In this document: positions 1 through 5,001 of the stretch, piece by piece | Position numbering within the stretch: position 1 is the stretch's first letter | Layout: each line of letters begins with the position of its first letter | Source: Bacilli bacterium | Lineage (GTDB): Bacteria; Bacillota_I; Bacilli_A; RFN20; CAG-826 | NCBI GenBank assembly: GCA_016296285.1 | Contig: JAEDJP010000095.1 | Coordinates: 1 to 5,001 of the forward strand | Length of the DNA stretch: 5,001 bases | Direction: 5' to 3' | Notes under the pieces: model-generated | What the model saw: only the letters and a program-made list of their open reading frames with translations | The model's database searches: none | Told to the model about the DNA's origin: nothing | Position numbers and translations under genes: made by a program

Positions 1-399
1 GACGACGAGAGTGTTGCCAACATACGTGCCGAAATCAAACGAGTTGAAGACGGTTATGTAGTTGCTCCAAAGCACGTTCGTGGGAAAGAACGTCTGCTGA
101 AGTGCGCGGATTTCGGTCGTGCTCTTCAAAGACGTGATGACCATCCAGTAGAACGGGAAGAGGACGATCACCGCCATGAGGGCGAGGAAGGCGTAGACGA
201 AGACGAGGAAAAGGATGCGACCGATCTTCTGCGCTTTCGCGAGCTGGTCGGCGTTTTTGGCGCGATCCTTGATCGTGAGAGTCATCCCGGCCGTGTTGAT
301 GGCCTGATATTCCGGCTTCGCCTCGCGGGCGGCCTGCTTCTCTTCGCGGGTCGGCATCCGGAAGAGTTTTTGGATGAAATTGCGATTGTCGTATGCCAT
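1..399 (-). CDS. Carbohydrate ABC transporter permease, MalG-type (partial; C-terminus beyond left edge)
   Basis: This is the second membrane subunit of a CUT1-family sugar importer, which would pair with the MalF-type protein encoded just upstream. From the ATG at 399 the frame stays open for 133 codons to the window edge, so only the N-terminal part is visible. It has a charged cytoplasmic N-terminus of about 60 residues and a first membrane helix at about 61-84. Then comes the typical MalG stretch FPFYWMVITSLKSTTEI (about 81-97), followed by FFPTNVLWSNYITVF (104-118) and the start of the second helix region at YVGNTLVV. The EAA loop that would contact the ATPase lies outside the window. 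The start is one base after the TGA of the MalF gene (TGATATG), with only a distant purine-rich site (AGAGGG, about 12 nt upstream), so translation is probably coupled to MalF. The N-terminal tail before the first helix looks longer than in typical MalG proteins. The substrate cannot be inferred. Confidence 0.9.
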   Translation of the reverse strand, partial: MAYDNRNFIQKLFRMPTREEKQAAREAKPEYQAINTAGMTLTIKDRAKNADQLAKAQKIGRILFLVFVYAFLALMAVIVLFPFYWMVITSLKSTTEIRALQQTFFPTNVLWSNYITVFNSFDFGTYVGNTLVV

Positions 400-400
400 A

Positions 401-1501
401 TCAGTAATGAACCCTCTTCTTGGAAACCTTGAACTGGATCGCGGTGAAAAGCAGGATGACGATGAAAAGCAAGACCGCGGCTGCCGCGCCGTATTGGACG
501 TTGCCCTTGACCTGATCGTAGATGTAGTAAACAACCGTATACATATTGTTCGTGCCGCCACCGTCGGTCGAGGATTTGCCGAACAAGCCGACGACGGAAG
601 TGTATTCCTTAAAGGCGCCGATGAAACTCGTGATCATGATGTAGAGGATCTGCGGGGAAAGGAGGGGGACGGTGACGTTCATCATCGTCTTGAAACCGCC
701 CGCGGAATCGATCTTCGCGGCATCGTAATATTGCTTATCGATGTTCTGGAGGCCGGAGAGGAAGATCAAGATCTTATACGGCAAGGAATGCCAAACGATG
801 TAGACGCATAGGGCAATCATCGCTCGCCACGTCGGGGCGCCCTGGTCGACCCAGGTCAAATTCCCGAGCTGGAAGAGATAGTTGATAATGCCTTTGTAAT
901 CAAACAAAACAGCGAAGACCATGCCGACCGCGATCGCGTTCGTGACATACGGGATGAAGAAGATCGTCTGGAACATCTTCTGGAAGGCCGGGATCGAATT
1001 GAGGCCGATCGAGATGAGAAGGGCGATGATGATCGAGATGGGGACCGTAACGAAGGTGATGATGAGGGTGTTCGGGAACGCGTAACGAATGACGTCCATC
1101 GTGAAATACGCGTCTTTCTGGGCGCCGGAAGCATCCAAGTAATGGCCGAGGACGCCGTCCGACTCGAAACCGATGCACTGCCACCGCGGAATCATGCCAT
1201 CCGGGCTCTTGCCCAAAAGGCCGAGGACGACGCCGAAATTCTCGAACGTGAAGCCCTCGTGAGACTGGGTGACATAGTCGTAATTCTTAAGGAACGCGAT
1301 GAAAATCGTGTTGATGAGCGGATAGAACGTGAAGACCGCGAGGAGGATGATGGTCGGGGCAAGATAAAGCCAAGCCTTCCAGTTGTTCTTCTCGCCGGCG
1401 TCGGCGCTCACGCGCTCCTTCGGTTTGAAGAGGTTGGCGAAAAAGGCCTTGATGGGATTGGTCTTTTTGCCTTCGGTGACGGGGGTGTTCTCGACAGCCA
1501 T
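401..1501 (-). CDS. Carbohydrate ABC transporter permease, MalF-type
   Basis: This 366-residue inner-membrane subunit would form the sugar channel with the MalG-type partner. The first 40 residues are polar and cytoplasmic. Six hydrophobic segments follow at about 45-71, 143-167, 177-200, 226-250, 284-305 and 338-360. WLYLAPTIILLAVFTFYPL (44-62) is the usual MalF first-helix signature. The EAA loop that docks onto the ATPase is visible at about 258-283 (YYDAAKIDSAGG...VPLLSP), with the conserved glycine and proline. The region between helices 1 and 2 is longer than usual: residues about 97-135 form an extra polar extracytoplasmic segment. The ATG at 1501 follows the ATPase stop by one base, and the gene ends one base before the MalG start. 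The nearest purine-rich site (GGGGAG) is about 16 nt from the ATG, which favours reinitiation over independent initiation. The family call is firm; the substrate is unknown. Confidence 0.93.
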   Translation of the reverse strand: MAVENTPVTEGKKTNPIKAFFANLFKPKERVSADAGEKNNWKAWLYLAPTIILLAVFTFYPLINTIFIAFLKNYDYVTQSHEGFTFENFGVVLGLLGKSPDGMIPRWQCIGFESDGVLGHYLDASGAQKDAYFTMDVIRYAFPNTLIITFVTVPISIIIALLISIGLNSIPAFQKMFQTIFFIPYVTNAIAVGMVFAVLFDYKGIINYLFQLGNLTWVDQGAPTWRAMIALCVYIVWHSLPYKILIFLSGLQNIDKQYYDAAKIDSAGGFKTMMNVTVPLLSPQILYIMITSFIGAFKEYTSVVGLFGKSSTDGGGTNNMYTVVYYIYDQVKGNVQYGAAAAVLLFIVILLFTAIQFKVSKKRVHY

Positions 1502-1502
1502 A

Positions 1503-2696
1503 TCAGATCAAGCGCGGCTCCCCTTCCGCCAAAGAGAACGCGAAGCATTTATGCGGCTTCACGGAGCAGGTGACTTCGCCGACGCTCACCTTGGTGAAGG
1601 CGTCGATGACGAATTTGGTGTCAGAAAGTTTTTGTTCGTGATCGCTCACGAGCATGATATCGCGGCCCATCGTGAGGATGCGGTCGACCTTGAAGCGGAA
1701 ATTGTCCGGTTCGTTTCCGCCGATGACGATGCCTTCGGGACGGATGCCGACGGTGACTTCCTGGTCAGAAAGGTCACGACCGAGCTTCTTGGCGCTTTCG
1801 ACTTCTTCCGGGGTGATGACGCGAACGCAATCTTCGCCAACGTAAACCTTGTGGTCAGCGATGCGGCCTTTGAAGAGATTGATCGGCGGGGTGCCGAGGA
1901 AGTTCGCGACGAATTTGTTGCACGGGTCGTTATAGACGTCCTGGGGAACGCCTTCTTGCTGCTTGATGCCAAGCTTCATGACGACGATCTTGTCCGAGAT
2001 GGACATCGCTTCTTCTTGGTCGTGGGTAACGAAGATCGTGGTGATGCCGGTCGATTGCTGGATGTGGCGGATCTCTTCGCGGGTCTGCAAACGTAGACGA
2101 GCATCAAGGTTGGAGAGCGGCTCGTCGAGGAGGAGAACCTTGGGTTTCTTGACGAGGGCGCGGGCGATGGCGACACGCTGCTGCTGACCGCCGGAGAGTT
2201 GGCTTGGTTTGCGCTCGAGATAGGGCTCGATCTGGACGATGCGGGCGGTTTCGCGGACGATTTTGTCAATTTCGTCTTTCGTGAGTTTGCGTTTCTTGTA
2301 TTCGGGTTTGCCGTCGACGTCGACGCGTTGCTTTCCGTCGGGCCCGAGAACGGGCTCTTCAAGCCGAAGGTTCGTGAGAGGGAACGCGACGTTCTTGTAA
2401 ACGGTCATGTGCGGATAGAGGGCGTAATTCTGGAAGACGAGGCCGATGCCGCGCTTCTCCGGTTCGAGGTCCGTGACGTCTTCGTCGCCGAACCAAATCT
2501 CGCCATCGGTCGGCTCCAAAAGACCAGAAACCATGTAGAGAGTGGTGGATTTGCCGCAACCGGAGGGGCCTAGAAGGCCAACGAGCTGCCCATCGGGGAT
2601 CGTGATGTTCAATTTGTCGACCGCGTGGGTATCGGGAATGCCCTTCTTCGGGTTTCCCGGGAAAATCTTTGTCAAGTCTTTAATGCGAATTTCCAT
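1503..2696 (-). CDS. ugpC: Sugar ABC transporter ATP-binding protein (MalK/MsmK/UgpC type)
   Basis: This 397-residue cytoplasmic ATPase powers the importer formed with the two permeases downstream. All nucleotide-binding motifs are intact: Walker A GPSGCGKST (43-51), Q-loop Gln89 in VFQNYALYPHMTV, ABC signature LSGGQQQRVAIAR (167-179), Walker B LLLDEP (188-193), D-loop SNLDA (195-199) and switch His225 in VTHDQEEA. The C-terminal regulatory (TOBE/MalK-type) region follows from about residue 270, with the usual GTPPINLF and GIRPEG (317-322) signatures. Relatives are usually about 360-375 residues; the extra length is largely a polar insertion at about 113-139, between the Q-loop and the signature motif. 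The ATG at 2696 is preceded by AGAGGAG with a 10-nt spacer and overlaps the end of the RDD-B gene by 17 nt. The symbol ugpC follows the general naming of this subfamily and does not imply glycerol-3-phosphate as substrate; msmK would fit equally well. Confidence 0.95.
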   Translation of the reverse strand: MEIRIKDLTKIFPGNPKKGIPDTHAVDKLNITIPDGQLVGLLGPSGCGKSTTLYMVSGLLEPTDGEIWFGDEDVTDLEPEKRGIGLVFQNYALYPHMTVYKNVAFPLTNLRLEEPVLGPDGKQRVDVDGKPEYKKRKLTKDEIDKIVRETARIVQIEPYLERKPSQLSGGQQQRVAIARALVKKPKVLLLDEPLSNLDARLRLQTREEIRHIQQSTGITTIFVTHDQEEAMSISDKIVVMKLGIKQQEGVPQDVYNDPCNKFVANFLGTPPINLFKGRIADHKVYVGEDCVRVITPEEVESAKKLGRDLSDQEVTVGIRPEGIVIGGNEPDNFRFKVDRILTMGRDIMLVSDHEQKLSDTKFVIDAFTKVSVGEVTCSVKPHKCFAFSLAEGEPRLI

Positions 2697-3786
2697 CTTG
2701 ACCAGGCTCCTCTATGTCGTATTCCGTTTGATTATAGGGATTTTTCCTCGCGTCCTCAATAGAGGAACCCTCTTGCTTTTTTGGAACGGGGTCCAAATGA
2801 TCGCCTTTCCAAGTCGAGAGGTAGGGACGCGCTTGCGTCGCTTCCGCTTTTGCTTGCATCAAAAGATATTCCTCTTTCGAGCGATAGATGCTTTGATCCG
2901 CGCAGTCGACCATGTAGACGCCCGTCATGTAATCATGCAGGGCCTGCCCATCTTTGCGGATGAAGGCCATGCCGATATTGAAAAATAGCGGGATCCCGAA
3001 CGTCACAAGGGAGGCGAGGACCTCGACGATAAGCATCCATGCGAACCGGGCAAGGAAACGCGGGAACCGGGGGGAAACCGCTCCCGCGGTCAATAAGCCA
3101 AGGTGGAACGTGCGCATCCCGAGGGTTTGATAACCCCTCCGGAAGAAAATGAGCGGGAACAGGAACTCGAAAACGACGAAGGAAAGGGCGATGGAGATCG
3201 GGATGATCACGACGTTGTAGGTGCGATTCAGCGTTCTCGTCGCCGAGACATAGGCTTCGTTGTTGCTTAGGTATACGAGGGCTTTGGTCATCGCTTCGTC
3301 GTAAAAGGCGCAGAGGGTTGGGTCATCCACGATCGGCTCGGGGTTTCGCTCGGCGTTAAGGGCAAAATAAAGGGACCCATCCCCTTGTTTAATCGCGGAT
3401 TCCCCGACTTTCTGCGAGGCGTAGATTTCCGCGCCTTCGCCGTTTTGGAAGCACGAGACGGGGTCGGTGACATAGAAGGTTCTAAAGCGGTCCTCGAGAT
3501 AGGCGACTCTTTGGGAGGAATCTTCCGCGTAAGTCACTTTGGCATAATCCGTCACGGTGACGAGATAGTCTTCGGTTTCTTCGTACGTGTAGAGGGCGGA
3601 ATCGCGAGAAATCCGCACATAGGTGTCGAACGCATCGCGATAGAAACCGCTGTTCTCGACGATAGTCCTTCCCGCTGCGAAGAATCCAAGGGCGACGATC
3701 GCCATGCAAATGAAATCGAAAAAGAAGGCGAACGTCCTTTTCGTCATGGGGGCCTTGAAATATTCGAGGTTAATCGGCTTCTCCAT
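2680..3786 (-). CDS. RDD family membrane protein B with large extracytoplasmic insertion
   Basis: This is a 368-residue membrane protein. The ATG at 3786 is chosen because AAAGGAGG lies 6 nt upstream; an in-frame ATG at 3936 would add 50 residues read through the neighbouring gene and is rejected. RDD-domain features are visible: KRTFAFFFDF with Arg17 and Asp24 at the first helix (about 18-39), then GYQTLGMRTFHLGLLT (218-233), RFLARF (243-248) and QALHDYMTGVYMVD (281-294), the usual RDD C-terminal signature. Other helices are at about 191-215 and 247-277. Residues about 42-188 form a polar, acidic segment between helices 1 and 2, predicted outside the membrane, with cysteines at 112 and 159. 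A polar cytoplasmic tail of about 70 residues ends the protein. It is a paralogue of the adjacent RDD-A protein. RDD proteins are poorly characterised; some have been linked to ion or solute transport. The function here is unknown. Confidence 0.85.
   Translation of the reverse strand: MEKPINLEYFKAPMTKRTFAFFFDFICMAIVALGFFAAGRTIVENSGFYRDAFDTYVRISRDSALYTYEETEDYLVTVTDYAKVTYAEDSSQRVAYLEDRFRTFYVTDPVSCFQNGEGAEIYASQKVGESAIKQGDGSLYFALNAERNPEPIVDDPTLCAFYDEAMTKALVYLSNNEAYVSATRTLNRTYNVVIIPISIALSFVVFEFLFPLIFFRRGYQTLGMRTFHLGLLTAGAVSPRFPRFLARFAWMLIVEVLASLVTFGIPLFFNIGMAFIRKDGQALHDYMTGVYMVDCADQSIYRSKEEYLLMQAKAEATQARPYLSTWKGDHLDPVPKKQEGSSIEDARKNPYNQTEYDIEEPGQDGNSH
2707..2713 (-). promoter_or_regulatory. Shine-Dalgarno site for the ABC ATPase
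   Basis: AGAGGAG on the minus strand lies 10 nt before the ATG at 2696, inside the coding sequence for the RDD-B tail. The spacing is slightly long but usable. It supports the ATG at 2696, which also gives the expected MalK-family N-terminus. Confidence 0.7.
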
Positions 3787-4915
3787 GGTTGGCCTCCTTT
3801 GCTTTGCGCAGTTTTCCCTTTTCGGCCGCCAAGATGGCCATGTCAGTCGTGTACGTGGCCGTGCCCGATGCGAGTCCGGAAAGGGACAGGTGGTCCTTTC
3901 GGATGAGGACGCAGCCCAAAGAGGCGGCGAGAACAAGAAGGCCCAGGAGGAAGAAAACCGAGAGGCGCAGGACGAAGGAACCGGCGACGATCAAGGGCAT
4001 GGAGAAGCCATCGACCCCGAAAATGAACATCGGGACCAAAGGCAAGCCAACCGTGAAGCCCAGCATATCCATCGTCCCGCGCAGGAGGATTTGGGAACGA
4101 CGGACGGGCGAACCGTCGAAACCGCGCGGCTCCAAATGCAATATCTTTTTCCCGATCGTGGTGCCTTTTTGATGGATGAAGGGAATGAGGAGCAAGAAAA
4201 CTGCGGAAGAAAGGACAAAGGAGCCGATCGCCACCGCCGTGAGGTTCAGATAATAGCGCGTGGCCTTGGAAGCGTAGGTTTGGAAATGTTCCAACATATA
4301 CGGGGTCGTCATCAGCTTTTCCCAAGCCTCATCGAACGTCTCGTCGAAATTCTCTTTAACCGCGCGATAGGCATTGATGGGTTCCGCGTCTTCCTCGTTG
4401 CCGTCAAGATAGGCCGATAGGGGGGTCTTAATCTCGTCTTTAAGCCATGCGACATGGGTGGCGTCCCCGCCGACAAAGAGCGACCCCTCTTGCCCGCTTT
4501 TGCGGATCCCCTCGTTGAATTCAAGGGTACCCATCCGTTCTTTTCCTTCCGCTTCGTAGGTGCAATAGAAACGATAGAACATGTCATTCGGGGCGTCCGT
4601 CCCGTCATAGGCAACCAGGGACTTGGCGTAGGTATAGCGAAGCTGGTCCCGGGTTTTCAGAACGCCCTCATTCGTTTTTTCTTGGAGGCCGGATCGAACC
4701 TGTTCCTCGACGATCAAGCTCATCTCTTGCTGCGGCGCCGCGGCAATGGGGCCAAACGTCACGACGTTCACCAAGGCGGCATAGAAAATCATTCCCACGA
4801 ACAAGACGACGAAAAAATCCGCCAAGGAGGCGAGAACCCTCTTGCTCGTCTTCCCACGAACAAAAACGGGGGCGTCATCCTCCCCGTTGATTCCATGGCG
4901 CATCTCGTAATCCAT
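3770..4915 (-). CDS. RDD family membrane protein A with large extracytoplasmic insertion (first gene of operon)
   Basis: This is a 381-residue membrane protein. SKRVLASLADFFVVL carries the RDD-type Arg26 and Asp33 at the first helix (about 29-53). The second RDD block is clear at GTTIGKKILHLEP (251-263), followed by DGSPV and RSQILLRGTMDML (273-285). RKDHLSLSGLASGT (339-352) resembles a degenerate form of the family's C-terminal HD..AGT motif. Other helices are at about 224-247, 284-300 and 306-336. Residues about 55-220 are a polar, charged insertion between helices 1 and 2, predicted extracytoplasmic. The end of that insertion and the second helix resemble RDD-B (FDEA...K, then FLLLIPF...G.T.GKKILHL against FLFPLIF...GYQTLGMRTFHL), so the two genes probably arose by duplication. 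The ATG at 4915 has no Shine-Dalgarno site; an in-frame ATG at 4903 is a weaker alternative. It overlaps RDD-B by 17 nt. The function is unknown. Confidence 0.82.
   Translation of the reverse strand: MDYEMRHGINGEDDAPVFVRGKTSKRVLASLADFFVVLFVGMIFYAALVNVVTFGPIAAAPQQEMSLIVEEQVRSGLQEKTNEGVLKTRDQLRYTYAKSLVAYDGTDAPNDMFYRFYCTYEAEGKERMGTLEFNEGIRKSGQEGSLFVGGDATHVAWLKDEIKTPLSAYLDGNEEDAEPINAYRAVKENFDETFDEAWEKLMTTPYMLEHFQTYASKATRYYLNLTAVAIGSFVLSSAVFLLLIPFIHQKGTTIGKKILHLEPRGFDGSPVRRSQILLRGTMDMLGFTVGLPLVPMFIFGVDGFSMPLIVAGSFVLRLSVFFLLGLLVLAASLGCVLIRKDHLSLSGLASGTATYTTDMAILAAEKGKLRKAKEANHGEAD
3793..3800 (-). promoter_or_regulatory. Shine-Dalgarno site for RDD-B
   Basis: AAAGGAGG on the minus strand lies 6 nt before the ATG at 3786, inside the last codons of RDD-A. 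It is the strongest ribosome site in the window and decides the start of RDD-B against the longer open frame beginning at 3936. Confidence 0.85.
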
Positions 4916-4927
4916 AACCCGTAATCT

Positions 4928-4933
4928 AGTATA
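4928..4933 (-). promoter_or_regulatory. Putative -10 box of the operon promoter
   Basis: TATACT on the minus strand differs from TATAAT at one base. It ends 12 nt before the ATG at 4915, so transcription would begin about 5-8 nt before the start codon. No good -35 box is visible at 17-bp spacing (GTTTTC); TTGGTT lies 20 bp upstream. The position between a terminator-like hairpin and the first gene supports a promoter here, but the weak -35 leaves it uncertain. Confidence 0.55.
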
Positions 4934-4938
4934 TTCGT

Positions 4939-4955
4939 TTTTCTTATTAAGAAAA
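4939..4955. promoter_or_regulatory. 17-bp perfect palindrome, candidate operator
   Basis: TTTTCTTA and TAAGAAAA are perfect 8-bp inverted arms around one central base. The palindrome fills the spacer between the putative -10 box and the -35 position. That is where a dimeric repressor would block RNA polymerase, so it may control the whole operon. No regulator gene is in the window, and an AT-rich palindrome of this size can occur by chance in an AT-rich promoter. Confidence 0.45.
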
Positions 4956-4957
4956 CC

Positions 4958-4978
4958 AAAAAGACCCTCGAAGGGGTC
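4958..4978 (-). terminator. Likely intrinsic terminator of an upstream minus-strand gene
   Basis: On the minus strand GACCC and GGGTC form a 5-bp GC-rich stem around a short CTTCGA loop, immediately followed by five Ts, then GG and four more Ts. A TAA at 4990..4988 lies just upstream and could be the stop of a gene mostly outside the window, but too little is visible to call one. The stem is short, so strength is uncertain. Confidence 0.5.
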
Positions 4979-5001
4979 CGCGGAATCTTAGGCGGGAAGG
5001 G

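Noticed and set aside
1383..2096. Long plus-strand open frame (237 codons) opposite the ATPase gene
   Set aside because: It is antisense to a protein with every ABC ATPase motif intact, and its own translation shows no motif. The same applies to the other plus-strand frames in the window.
3787..3936. N-terminal extension of RDD-B to an ATG at 3936
   Set aside because: The extra 50 residues are arginine- and proline-rich and overlap RDD-A coding sequence in another frame. The ATG at 3786 has a near-perfect ribosome site 6 nt upstream and gives a normal RDD N-terminus.
3704..4420. Long plus-strand open frame (238 codons) opposite the RDD-A gene
   Set aside because: Its translation is charge-rich and repetitive in composition, with no recognisable domain, and it lies wholly antisense to clear RDD genes. 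It fits a shadow of moderately GC-rich coding DNA.
4988..5001. Possible C-terminal end of an upstream minus-strand gene with TAA at 4990..4988
   Set aside because: Only three codons before the TAA are visible, which is too little to assign a frame or product. It is noted only as support for the adjacent terminator.
1..5001. Use of the mycoplasma code (TGA as tryptophan)
   Set aside because: Conserved tryptophans are encoded by TGG, and the ATPase and MalF genes end naturally at TGA just before the next start codon, so the standard bacterial code applies.
1..5001. CRISPR arrays, tRNA or rRNA genes, insertion sequences
   Set aside because: No regularly spaced repeats, RNA-gene-like sequence or transposase-like coding region was seen; nearly every base is within the five minus-strand genes.

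Overview
The window is a stretch of one bacterial minus-strand operon with almost no non-coding DNA. The genes, in transcription order from right to left, are: RDD-family membrane protein A (4915..3770), its diverged paralogue RDD protein B (3786..2680), a MalK/MsmK/UgpC-type sugar ABC transporter ATPase (2696..1503), a MalF-type permease (1501..401) and a MalG-type permease (from 399, running off the left edge). Four of the five genes are complete. No solute-binding protein, glycosidase or regulator is visible, so the transported sugar cannot be read from this window.

The right edge (4916..5001) is the only intergenic DNA. On the minus strand it holds a short GC-rich hairpin followed by a T run (a likely terminator of an upstream gene outside the window), then a 17-bp perfect AT-rich palindrome, then a TATACT -10-like box ending 12 nt before the first ATG. 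That makes it the likely promoter-operator of the operon. The first gene has no visible Shine-Dalgarno sequence and would have an almost absent leader. The second and third genes have clear AGGAGG-like sites placed inside the preceding gene.

The gene junctions are very tight and come in two matched pairs. The RDD-A/RDD-B and RDD-B/ATPase junctions are both 17-nt overlaps of the form ATGGA...ATTAA. The ATPase/MalF and MalF/MalG junctions are both TGA-T-ATG with one base between stop and start. This points to one transcription unit with translational coupling.

For the organism, the sequence shows moderately GC-rich coding DNA, tryptophan encoded by TGG, TGA used as stop, and strong AGGAGG-type ribosome sites. 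Together with a CUT1-family sugar transporter whose ATPase sits in the same operon, this suggests a Firmicutes/Bacilli-like bacterium, possibly an uncultured gut lineage. That placement is inference with low confidence.

The two permeases and the ATPase would form the membrane core of a carbohydrate importer. The unusual part is the pair of RDD proteins at the head of the operon. Each has its RDD domain split by a predicted extracytoplasmic insertion of about 150 residues between the first and second membrane helices. Their role, whether accessory to the importer, an independent transporter or a sensor, is unknown.
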